The notes under the pieces were generated by a model, which was not told the DNA's origin, ran no database searches, and saw nothing but the letters and a program-made list of their open reading frames with translations. A stretch of 64,000 nucleotides of DNA. It comes from Sclerodactyla briareus (lineage: Eukaryota; Echinodermata; Holothuroidea; Dendrochirotida; Sclerodactylidae). Below, one piece after another: positions 1 through 10,575 of this stretch. Where the stretch lies: positions 180,900-244,899 of the forward strand of contig JAODTK010005826.1 of the NCBI GenBank assembly GCA_026419785.1. The letters are read 5' to 3'. How positions within the stretch are numbered: position 1 is the stretch's first letter; each line of letters starts with the position of its first letter. The translations under genes and the position numbers were made by a program.

Positions 1-974
1 TAAAACTCTCAATCTGCCATACATCAACATTCACCCTCATCAGCAAAGTAGTTACAATGTATTACGATAAGCCTCGATATTACGATATATCATTTGACAC
101 ATTAGCAATACCATCTGATGACTGTAACCATGAAATGGCTTATATGGCAGATGAAAGACTCCCTGATCATTACTCTTGTTGGTTCAAGACAGTCGAATAG
201 TCTAAACACTTCCTCACATACTGGCTTAGATGGCAGGACAGGTTTCAAACACTGTTTTACATACCTTTGTGGGGCCACACTTGGGACATACAGCCGGAAA
301 TTTAGGCAGCTCTTTACCCCTTTCTCGTGCCATCCTCAAACATACTGCTTAGTGCAGGACAGGTTTTAAACACGGTTTAAATACAGTTGGGCCACAATTG
401 GGACATACAGCCGGAAATTTAGGCAGCTCTTTACCCCTTTCTTGTGCCCATTTTTAATCTCTGGAGATTTCAGCCCCCCCGCCCTCATCTGCCTCACAAC
501 AAAGGCAGGGCAAAGTTCTAACGTGAAGTATTGCTATGTAACAGAAGGTTTCACTAGATTTATTAAATTGCAGTTGTACACTATTCAAGAGTGAAACCAC
601 TGCAGACCAATAGCTCTAGGCCTATCGTATATCACACAGTGAATGGCTGACTGGGTACAAACGGTATATGTTGAACCCTTTCCCTGTATCATGTGGCTGA
701 ATTTTCTCTCCATCTCTAGGCCTTATCTAACAGAAGACCAGCCCGAATCCTTGTGTTGCTCTAGGACCTAACTGACATTGGTATCATAACAGCCAGAATA
801 ACTAAGGTCAGGTGAGATTGAGAACCTGTTTAACATTGAAGATGGTAGCCAGGGGTCTAAATCATCTATGACTATCAAGGGATCATCTGCAACTCACTTC
901 ATGTGCACACTAAGCAAAAATGGTCAGTCGGCAAATAGGGTCATCTTCAGATTGTAAAGTGGCTCACATCTGGC
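1..974. other. Unclassified stretch with no recognised gene
   Basis: Apart from the tandem duplication at 222-458, listed separately, I see no conserved protein, splice-supported exon or RNA gene here. The 83-codon plus-strand open frame at 118-369 overlaps the duplication and has no family resemblance, so I treat it as chance. Confidence 0.5.
222..458. repeat. Tandem duplication of a ~120-bp unit
   Basis: Two adjacent copies share a block running from a GGACAGGTTT..AAACAC start through GGGACATACAGCCGGAAATT to CAGCTCTTTACCCCTTTC. The first spans about 232-340 and the second about 356-450. They differ by small indels and substitutions in the middle. Two copies only; no coding content was recognised. 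Confidence 0.75.
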
Positions 975-1858
975 AATCACTTTTAGAATGGTCAGTCACT
1001 GCACCCAAAGCTGGACTCTGGGGAATGCCATCTTTGGCCCAAATTTGGAGATTAATAATAGGGGGGAAAAAATCTAATGATATGGAATGAATCCGTGTAC
1101 AATAATTGACAATTGACTCACCCTGTCCTTGGGTACAGGTGATGCGCTAACACATGACAAATGCAACCAGTTTCGGTAAGGCAGCATACTGCATGCTTTT
1201 GGGGTTTATGATGAGTGCATCACCTCCAACAGGCAAAAAATTCAGCTTTGATGAGTCAAATTTATTGCCGAGGGATTGAATAGAATTCTTATTATAGTAA
1301 GAATTTTCTTTCAAATGCGCATCTTTTCAAATTTAACAGTAACTCCTGTTGCAAAACTTTGCTAACATGGTCAGTCACTGCACTAAAGCTGACTCTGGAT
1401 GTGGTCATTTTGCCCACATTATGAAGATGGAGATATGGAATGAAATCTGGGTACAATAATTGGACAAGTGACTCGGGCAGTTTCAGTAAGCTAGCATGCG
1501 GCATACTGTATAAAGTGCATCACTCCAACAGGCAAAAATATCAAGCTTGATTGATTCCATTTTATTGCCAGGGAGTGAGGCGGATTCTTGGTAATAGAGA
1601 ATTTTCTTTCAAACGGGCTGCATACGGTCTTGAAGTGCATCCCCTCCTACAGCAAAATAGCAAGCTTGATTGAGTCAAATTTATTGCCAGGGAGTTGAAG
1701 CGATTCTTGGTAATAGTAGAATTTTCTTTCAAACATGCGGCAACTGTATAGAAGTGCATCCCTCAAACAGGCACAAATATCAAGCCGTGATTTGAGTCAA
1801 ATTATGCCAGGAGTTGGAGAGGATTATTGGTAACAGTAGAATTTTCTTTCGAAACAAG
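975..1858. repeat. Nested tandem repeat (long ~390-bp unit plus extra ~125-bp subunits)
   Basis: The phrase ATGGTCAGTCACTGCAC begins two long units, near 978 and 1368. Each contains TGGAATGAA, GTACAATAATTG, a CATCAC..CCAACAGGCAAAA block, and TTTATTGCC..GAATTTTCTTTC. After the second long unit only the last ~125-bp part is repeated again, at about 1610-1735 and 1735-1858, each ending in GAATTTTCTTTC. A short subunit therefore seems to have been amplified inside a longer duplication. No gene was recognised. Confidence 0.7.
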
Positions 1859-2865
1859 AAAAGGTCCAATCCACCAGTCACAGTATTTAGTACTATTTAT
1901 GTTGGCGCTTCCAGTGGAGGGTCATACAATAGTTTCCTCCTCCCCCATGAAAATGATTGGCCCACTACATAATGAAGATAATCCCCCCCCCTCCCATAGA
2001 ATACCAGCTCTGGAACTCTACATGGGTTCACCTTCACCTAGTGGTGCACCCGGACAGAATGATGTCAATACCCAGTTGTCAAACAACTTTATGCAACAGT
2101 AAACTATTGAGTGGTCTCTGAAGCCAGCAAAGCAGCCTAGTAGTACCACCTGCCATAGGTTCCACACAATCCCAGGAGTACAGCATTATATTAAATACCG
2201 TTCCACAGGCCTGAGTGTGACAGCCTGGAAAGATTTACTGAATGAGTGGACAGGGTCGAGACTCTCTGCGCTTAACAATGGTCAAATTTTCATTCCGTGC
2301 TCCCACCCTCCACACATTCCGATGATTGCGGGGGTCATCCGGGGTCGGGGCCAAAGGGAATCGAATGGCAAAGAACTTGGGCCTCCTCTGTTTTGACATT
2401 ATCAAGTCATGTGTAGAACTGGCCAGAAACCCCAGGTCAAGCAAAATCAGGCCAACTTTCAGGGAAAGGGTTGGATGAGGTCACCCGGTTGCATGCAATC
2501 CAGACTCCCAACTCATACTACGAGACAGTTTAAACTATCAAGTGAAGGAATGTTTTGTGATCACTCCATGTGAAGTAGGGGGAAGCACTGGACGCAAAGT
2601 TCCCGGAATCCACCGTAAGGTGGCACACACGACGAAAGCTTAACGGAACACATCCAATTCCTTTAGTAACCGGGCTGATGGTTATGGTTTGAAACGCCCA
2701 TTTAACTATGTTACAGCTGCTCTGATTGCGTTTGACGCATGGAATACCTCACATATATTCAGGTCTATAAAATGATTTAAACATTCGGGAAAAGCTTTAA
2801 TGTGGCTAAAATGAGGATTTTCTGTCATACTCTCTCCTGACGTCACTGACGCACTTCCCCAGGAT
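1859..2865. other. Unclassified stretch, nothing recognised
   Basis: Contains a C-tract near 1984-1991 and several short open frames without conserved motifs or convincing splice sites. Nothing I can name. Confidence 0.4.
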
Positions 2866-2957
2866 GACCGAGGTCATATTGACAAAACAACAACAAGTCC
2901 GACTTGTTTAGCCCGAGGTCATATTGACGAGAACAACAACAAATCCGACTTGTTGAG
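2866..2957. repeat. 46-bp tandem duplication
   Basis: Two adjacent copies of a unit beginning CGAGGTCATATTGAC and containing ACAACAACAA and TCCGACTTGTT. The copies differ at only a few positions. Confidence 0.8.
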
Positions 2958-5596
2958 AGTTGTGATCCAACACAGGGCTCATTTTGGCGATCCTATTATT
3001 ATTGGGCCCATGCACAACATTGCTATGGAAAATCTGCATGAATATATATATCTCTTCGAGTGGCAACTCGTAACACACTCCACAACTTAACACAGACGAA
3101 AGTAAACAGTTACGAGAGACCTGGGCTCTATTTCATTGTGGCGGTCAATTTGGGTAATCCTCACATGTCAACAACCAATATGGGGAATGATTAAGTTCTA
3201 AACCTTTTCTTACTACAATATTGGCTTGGGGAATATTAATTGAAATGCAAGCTTGTCAGAAACTAAAGTTGAACTGAAAGTTGGCCGTTTAGCACTAGCC
3301 TAAAAAACACCTAGGCCTAGGCCTACAGTAGCTACATGTATGATGTAGGCCCCGAGTTTTGAACGCAGGCTTTAGTACATATACTAAAGCCGGCTAGTGC
3401 AGGCTTTGCCTTGTCGTAACTCGCGACTGCGAAATTTCCTCTCCCTACACAATCACAGAATACACACGTCACGAGTCAGCAACTAGGTTGGCTAACTTTA
3501 GGCGTATTCCCCAGCTTGCGCCAAGGCGACAGGGAAATTAACATTACAAATTTAGCAATACAAGTCCGCCGCAAGAATAAAATAGGCCTCAGCACTATCG
3601 CACCCCATCTCGTGGAGACCAATTTTTCAATAATCAATTTCAGCTTGCAAAATACAGCATTTTACTTGTTAAGAAAGAGTAGCATTTTCAATCTGTAAAC
3701 TACGAGTATGATATTAGTACATCTGAAATGTTGAGCTAGTACTAGGCTAGGCCTATAATTGGGCAATCTTTAGTCGATCACTTAGGAAGAGCCTAGGCCG
3801 ATGTTGATAATAAAAAACACCAAAACCAATTATCAAATAAATAAAACTTACTAGATATATTGATTGCTCATCATCGTCCTTCATGAACATTTTGTCTCCA
3901 TCGAATGAATAAAATCAAAATTCGCTGCAACTGCATTCTACAAATAGAAGAACTGCTGCACAATACAATAGCCTAAGTTAGTGGTCCAATCGTGAGTCGA
4001 TCACCAGGTAGCAGAACCGTTCACAGACAGCTTTTCCCCATATCATTCTAAACAGCTTTTCCATGATGCATTTTTATGGAACACCTTGCGGCTTGATTGT
4101 ACCCGGAAAACCCACGAACAAACACAACAAACCGTAATATGTTATTGGATTCTGTGATTTTATGTCAAAATTAGAATCGTTTGTTTGTTTTCAACGAAAC
4201 TGATCAAGCCCTGCCACATGAATTTTTACTAAACAAAACAAAAGTGAATAATTAACTGGTTTGTATGTATCCGGTGAAATGGAGTGTTTTTAGGAATAAT
4301 TTGATGCAGGTATTGTTGACATTCAAACAAAAGCACGTTTTCTATCATTGAAAATACGCTCTGAGCGACTTACGATTGCCCAGTATACTTAGGCTTAAGG
4401 CCTACCTAGTCCTCCTATTGGCTACGGGTACCAGCCGGATGTTAACTGATGTTAGGTAAGGATTCGTGTGAACATTGATTGTGTGAAATATTGCAAAAGT
4501 CACATTGATTATGGCTTAGGTTCATTGACTTACTGCATCACATTAACTATGTAGGTGCCCTACTAAGGTAGAGAGGCTTTCGAGTGTGACTAGGTTTTGG
4601 AAGAAACTTTGTTCATTTAAGTTCTGAAAGTATAAAATTACTAGGTTGTTTGTAGCTAAATTTATTTAAAATGCCGGGTTAATTATCCTAATCCTATGTC
4701 AACCAAAATTTTATCTTGTTTTACCTATCCGACCTTTAGGCCTACTACAATTTATTGTAATATGTGTAGTAGAATAGAAGTTTGAGTGAATGAATAGGCT
4801 AGGCTTTGTACGTGTATAATGTTGTTACTGGCCATAATGTTGTTACAATATATGTTGACACAGGCCATTGTGGAAAACAATGATGTGGATGTGTGCACCC
4901 TGATCTTTAGCGTGGCAGGTCAGTCAAATAAGTGGCCAATTTAAAAGCCTACAGTACAGCCTATGCCTATGCTATAATCTTTGGCGTGGTCACCAAAAAG
5001 CTGAAAACTTTCCAGTGTGGCAGAACAGTAAAAAAAATGTAGGTTGTCTTCTATTACTTTCACAGTACATGTAAGAAAATCTCAACAATTCTGATTTAGT
5101 TCTGTTTTTGTTTTTTTCATACAGTACTCCATCTTTCTTTGGCTTGACAATGTAAGTCAGCTAAATTTACTTTACATGTTGAGAAAATCCCCAAATTTTG
5201 ATTGGTTCAATTTGGTTTTTTTAAACACCTAAACAATTGTATACAGCAATCTGATTTAAGTTTTTTTATAACTTAACATGACAACATTTGGTATTCACGA
5301 AATGGTAACCCTATCATGGTGAGAGGATGCATTCCCTTTAGGGTAAGGCATTATCTCACCACCAAACATCTTCATCTAAATTCCCACTGCCAAGCTTACA
5401 GCGACATAATCTCTGTATTAAGCAAACTGAATTGCCCTCCAGACAAAAAGGCCGTCGCGTGGAAGAGGGCAGGCCTGCAGCCACACTTGAAAGTTGGGGA
5501 GGGGCCAAACTTTGGTGGGGATAAAATTATGGATGCAGTAAAATGGTTCAAGTTATAGGCCTGACTATTATAACTAATTGTCACTCTACAACATGT
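2958..5596. other. Unclassified AT-rich stretch
   Basis: Rich in AGGCCTA-type words (for example 3311-3330) but without a recognisable protein or RNA gene. Open frames are all short and lack conserved motifs. Confidence 0.4.
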
Positions 5597-6013
5597 CTTT
5601 AAAAGACAAGTCCAGCCAAAAAATATTTAAATGTCATATGATTGTGTATTGAAAATTAGCCAATCAAACTTGGGTTCATGTTTCATAGCATTTTCAGTTA
5701 TGAAGTTACAAAGTTTTAAAGATTCTAAATATCACTGCTAGTCGGCAAGTGGCAACATTGATGGTGAAGTCATAGGGGTCTACCTAGTGTAAAGAAGTGT
5801 TAGAAATATTTCTTTCCCTTATATTGGTAGATAGACATCACAAAAGGTTTGCCAGTTTGCCCAAAATCAGCGAATTGTATGAAATTTGAGGAAGCCTTAT
5901 CTCCCAACCGAACATGCTATGAACCTGGAACAAAGTGAGTGATATCGAATGATGTTTTATTCCTTTAAAAATATAACACCAAGAAGAGTATTAATTTGGC
6001 CTGAGTTTCCTTC
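5597..6013 (+). mobile_element. MITE-like inverted-repeat element, copy 1
   Basis: One of three same-orientation copies of a ~410-bp repeat; the others start near 25920 and 62670. Shared landmarks in order are GCCAAAAAATATTTAA, CAATCAAACTTG, GGCAAGTGGCAAC, GACATCACA.AAAGGTTTGCC, GCTATGAACCTGGAACAAAG and TATTAATTTGGCC. The left end carries AGCCAAAAAATA, and the complement of the right end reads GGCCAAATTAATA, the degraded remains of a terminal inverted repeat best preserved in the copy at 62670. It has no coding capacity, so mobility would depend on a transposase elsewhere. The superfamily is unknown. Confidence 0.6.
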
Positions 6014-6719
6014 AACTCCACAACATCTAGCATGGGGGGAGGGAATGCATCGCCACACTTATGTTTCACAACTTAATACAACACAAAAGACTTTCAATAG
6101 GTGAAGTCGCCATGCATGGCCACCTTTCATTATTGGCACCTTTCCTCCAACCAAGTAATGACAGGTAGATTTGTTGAAGAAATACGGGATAGGTCCTGCT
6201 CTAAGTACGTACATTAGCTGTCAATATTTATACCCTTATAACTCGCCATTGACAAACCCGCCATGAATGCTTTAAATTCTGTTCCAAAAACTCTGGATGG
6301 ATTTGGGAGAAATGATCTGAATAAGGAGAGAGGTATGGTAAGATGTAACAAATTAGCCTCTCACAGTTGTTAAAGGTCAATGGACAATGGTCCACAAATG
6401 AATTCCTTTAAATTCATTTGAGGGCGTAGTTTTAGGTTACGTTACGGGTGTAGAATGCATCCCCCAAAAAATCAACTTGATTATGGTATTTACTGCTTTT
6501 TATTGGCCAAAGTAGTTATAATACTGCAATTGGCCGACACACCGCCATTGAAAATTTCTAGAAAGAAGCATCATAGGGCAGAAGCTCGTTCCTTACATTC
6601 CACGCGCTTACAAACATTGTGCACAAAACCTGACTTCAGAGAAACAAACGCGTGAGCGTGCGTTGATTCTTCGTAGCTACTTCAGACGCGCAAAAATCGG
6701 AACACGCGTACTCTTTGCA
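6014..6719. other. Unclassified stretch, nothing recognised
   Basis: No conserved protein, repeat relative within the window, or RNA gene seen between the MITE-like element and the next dispersed repeat. Confidence 0.35.
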
Positions 6720-6960
6720 TGCATGCTTGGTTTTCAGGCATGCTATGTTCAACAATCTTTTGAACACGGCATGTTGGATATGAAAAGTTCATGGCAATCT
6801 AGCAAGAAAGTCCCTCGGTAACTCACGAGGGACCCTCTGTAGAGGTGAAAAATTCTGATTTTACAGACTTTGAAGTCATTTTTTGGCGATTCAGAGACCA
6901 TTCGATTCTTTTGATACCATTCCCAACAAAGATGATGAAAAGTTGTTTTTTCGTGAACAT
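6720..6960. repeat. Dispersed repeat family 'A', copy 1
   Basis: Shares an ordered set of blocks with 50570-50830: CAATCTTTTGAA, TTCA..GCAATCTAGCA, a hairpin made of TCCCTCG and CGAGGG arms, CCCTCTG.A.AGG and GAAGTCA. Same orientation in both places. Non-coding; likely a fragment of a transposable element whose ends I cannot define. Confidence 0.5.
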
Positions 6961-7089
6961 ATACTTGTTAAGTCTGCATGCTCACCACTAAACAGCTCCA
7001 GGGTATAAACCATAGCTCCATCATTTCAGCCCATCTTCAAACTTTCCAGCACTCTTTGAGAACAGAACCAATATTAAGCCAGTTTAGAG

Positions 7090-7390
7090 TTACAGTTCTT
7101 GAGATTCATATGTCATAGGCTATAGGGAAGGGGGGCAGTTTTCACGTTTAACGTACCGTGTGGCGAAACATCTTTTCGAAACTCCCCTGCTACAAATCCT
7201 GTCGACACAAAACTTTACAGATTTCCCCCCTATACTTATCAACAATGACATTCGAAAACATGGACAATTGGTTGCGTTATCGAAGAAGGGTGACAGTTTA
7301 AAACAAGCTTAACGATCTTGCCTATGGAGGGTGGGGGGGATCTCGTCTATTCCCCCAACTGAGCAGTAGTGAGCATCCCATCTCTTAATG
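7090..7390. repeat. Dispersed repeat family 'B', copy 1
   Basis: Collinear with 14510-14780. Shared blocks include CTCCCCTGC..AAA, TTACAGAT, TTTCCCCCC.ATACTTATCA, CGAAAACATG, AATTGGTTGCGTT and a final GG.ATCTCGTC.ATTCCCC.AACTG block. A homopolymer of C or G is present in both. Ends undefined; non-coding. Confidence 0.55.
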
Positions 7391-7804
7391 TTATTGTTGA
7401 TACATGTAGGTATTGGGGGAACTTTTGTTTGGGGATTTTTGCTTGGGATAAGCAATGAACAGGCTTTCACAAGAGCAACCAACGAAGTTATGAGGGATTA
7501 AAACCCAAGATGTATTGTATTACTATGTAATATGTGCATTCCTGAAGGTAGTTTTTTTTTTTTTTTTTGGGGGGGGGAGGGGGGCGTACAGAAGATTTTT
7601 AGAGAGAACAGGCCCCTTGAAACCGACCTCATTGGAACACTGCATCATCCTTATGTCACCTTACCAGAAATGAAGGCTCCATTTTTGGCATGGTTCTATA
7701 TAAGATGTGTAAAATGTTTTCTTAAACTTCCGACTCGGCAAATTACCACTAAATGAAATTCCACCAAGATTTTTCCTTTGCGACCAACTTGCCACTTTAT
7801 GTAC
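7391..7804. other. Unclassified stretch with T/G homopolymers
   Basis: Contains a poly-T followed by poly-G run at about 7552-7585. No gene recognised. Confidence 0.4.
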
Positions 7805-8130
7805 TTATGTTCTGCTGTGCTGTTGTGTCTTGTCTGGTTCTGACGGGCTCAAGCGTTGTGTACTTCTAATTCTCTCCTGCTCCCCCCGGGGGCCTCCTTG
7901 ATGACGCCGGACAGAGGGGTGGCCTCGAAGGTGCACACCCTCCTCTGGCACCGCGCCTGCTTGACTGGAGGGGCTGGGTGGGGTTGGAGCTCGAGGGGGG
8001 ACGGGTGTTGTACTCTGCACCCTGATGGGAGGGATAGGAAACGTGGTTGAGACCCCCACCGTGGGGATAACTGCTGGGAGCTGTTATGGCGTGGGTGAGC
8101 CCCCTCATCTTCCATGGTACAGCATACAAC
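7805..8130 (-). other. GC-rich island; possible exon of unknown protein
   Basis: This ~300-bp island is much richer in G and C than its surroundings. On the minus strand all three frames stay open for 84-88 codons and are rich in Pro, Ser, Gly and Arg. A pyrimidine-rich tract ending in CAG lies near 8025-8045 on the minus strand and could be a splice acceptor, but I found no matching donor. I recognise no domain. It may be a terminal exon encoding a disordered segment, or only GC-rich repeat sequence. Length of open frame alone is weak support at this base composition. Confidence 0.2.
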
Positions 8131-9929
8131 TCAACTCTGTTGAAACAAAATGGAAAATAGGAAGGGTCATTGCCATGGTGATACTAGGGGGAAAATATAG
8201 AGAATATAGAGTACTATTTTCTCAACATGTATGAGAGTTTTTCACAGCTCGCTTTTCACAGAAAGCAACCAAAAGTCAAGCCATATTTACATGACCAGTG
8301 GCTTTCAAGTACATCTCGGGTTAAGACGGTGCAGTCCTACTGCGGCTCAATGAAATATTCTACACATCACGTAACACATATATCAGCATTACTCGCTAGA
8401 TCAAGTACTTCCGTTTATGACCGTCCAATCAACATTATGTTATGACACTAGGGGCAGAAAGCGTTCATCACTTATTCTGTCAGAGAATTGCATTTGATGA
8501 CCACTCCGTACTCATAGGTATGCAAGTTCTTGACCTGTACACAGAACTAATCGCACTAGACTTTTCAATGGATACAGATCAGGGACTGTATACACAGTAC
8601 ATTCTCTCTATGGTAGCTAGGTATGGAGAAAGAATCAATCCTATATAAATATTAGCCGTGGAGGAACAGTTCAATTCAGTTAATTTGGTTTTTCAGTTCC
8701 GTCTAAATACAGTGAACATAATTTATCAAACGAAGCATAGAAGTAAAGATAGTAGTCCCTCCCAAAGAATAAATAATGAATATAGTATATAGTATACACT
8801 AACAGTAACACTAACAAGAGAACTGACACTAACAGAAACAACTAACCGTAAAATGGAAGATGCGCTACACCCCCACCCCACCCTTACTACCCCCCTCTCT
8901 CCTTAGGATACCCCAACCCCTACATACATAAAAAAATTTAGCTGAATACATGTTACAGTTTGATATTATTAGTAGCTTTTCAAATATTATGTACCCTTCT
9001 TTCTGAAGGATACTACAAAATTATTGAACTTTAATTCATTTGTCCCAGATTTGAATTGATATACATCGAAGGCTACGCCTTTCTATATCGTGTAGTTGAG
9101 TGAATTGTGCTAGGGTGGATTCGTTTATATCATTAGACATTCCTGGGGGTATCATAGCTTGTGTCGCTTCGCGTGGACTGACATAAAAATTTCCAACTTT
9201 GAAGGCAATAAAAATAAGCTTTGATGGCACAACAATTCGGAGGCCGGATCTGAACGGACTAGTCTTAGGCAGTTTTGTCTCAACATGGTCAAGTCAGGCC
9301 AATGTATGCGTACACCTGCCCCTGACTGCAATAAAACTCAGTAAGGTCATGGGGTCAGGTTACTAGCCTATAAATTTGCTGCTTCTTTTCCTGTAGATCT
9401 GTGTGCTAGTTGGTCACGATATGTGCCCACACCTAAATCTATTACAATCATGTATCACCGCTTCATGCATACTGCTTGGCCTACATTCAACTACAGGTTC
9501 GAGTTGCCCCAATCACAGTGCAACATACAGTCACACTACACTACAGACAAATGCACACTGATTCCAATTTAAATTTGATCAAAGTTCAATTCTGTCTTTA
9601 TTTCATGTCCTCCTTTCCAGCCACCAGCAACCTATACTGTGGTAATCCATTGTATTGACTGATACATGAACTACAATTGGGAAAAATCTGTTGAACGATA
9701 GTATTGGGTCAAATTTGTAATTTCGTGGAGAGGAGGTCCCTGTGGCAAAACAAATACATTTGTTGCAGCCGGCCATCTCCTTTGATAGTGTGCGGACTGA
9801 CCATCATTTTTCTCAAGAATAGAAATGATTTGAGTGCTGTAATTTATACTGAAGTTCTTTCTCGTAGTTAGTATGGTATCGAACGATGGCATTCATTTTC
9901 AATATCATTGATGCTTATTTTCTTGAATA
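8131..9929. other. Unclassified AT-rich stretch
   Basis: Contains a TATAGTATATAGTATACAC stretch near 8780 and a C-rich run near 8868-8930. No conserved protein or RNA gene was seen. Confidence 0.4.
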
Positions 9930-10290
9930 TTCAAAGGCTGAATGGAACTTCAGCCTAGAGCTGCTAGATTCTGCCTGTCCAACTTCACATCCAAGTCCCC
10001 TGGGGCTGTTAAAGATATGATGAAGTTGAGATTGCACTCTCTTGCAGACAAAGATCATCGTTTTTATGAGGCATTGACTAGTCATGTTTCGATTCCTATA
10101 AGTAACCTCACAACTCTGGCAATTGGTCCTTCTGACATCACACCTCCAGAGCTCTCAAATTAATATCAGCCGTCAAAGACTGCTATAAGGTTCCGTTCTT
10201 ACCAAGAACAGTCTAGAATGGAATACCCTTGGAGAATCTGTTTATAACATCAATGACAGTGATTACGTCTCAATGGCTGCCAGACTACTA
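9930..10290 (+). pseudogene. LINE reverse transcriptase, C-terminal fragment (Jockey/CR1-like)
   Basis: The frame at 9942-10163 reads RAARFCLSNFTSKSPGAV, then a methionine-rich helix, LHSLADKDHR and a VSIPISNLT block. This matches the region after the RT core in Jockey/CR1-like LINEs (consensus RAARFV..DYS..SPG.V..ML..L.W..L..RR). Downstream in shifted frames the sequence encodes an SFLPRTV..WN-like block around 10190-10240, the usual end (SFFPRT...WN.LP). Only the last part of the ORF is present and it is frameshifted, so this is a 5'-truncated fragment. No tail or target duplication could be fixed. Clade assignment is tentative. Confidence 0.6.
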
Positions 10291-10442
10291 GCCATGGACC
10301 TATCGTATTTCCTTGTCCAGTGCATGCACACCTTCTCCTGTCCGCTTGATTACATTGGGACTTGTATTGCTGTATCACCCTCAAGATTCTCAAAAACTTA
10401 CCTGGTCTTCGGGTCTATGAACAAATTTACACCATGCCCCCC

Positions 10443-10575
10443 TCCCCTTTTAGCCTACTAGTTTTATTCTGGCAAAATTGAATCCTATCTCAACCGGCAA
10501 CCCCATCGTCCTCTCTTTCGCCAGTTGAGATAGGGTTCAATTCCCCAGAATAAGAACTAGTAGGCTGAAAAGGGG
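10443..10575. repeat. Long foldback (inverted repeat, ~52-bp arms)
   Basis: The left arm at 10443-10498 (starts CCCCTTTTAGCCTACTAGTT) is complementary over nearly its full length to the right arm at 10519-10575 (ends AACTAGTAGGCTGAAAAGGG). A ~20-nt loop separates them, and mismatches are few. A transcript across it would form a long hairpin. It could be a small foldback transposon or a microRNA-like precursor; nothing in the sequence decides. Confidence 0.75.

Noticed and set aside
10519..10575. tRNA-like B box (GGGTTCAATTCCCC)
   Set aside because: No matching acceptor, D or anticodon arms; the motif is part of the foldback arm.
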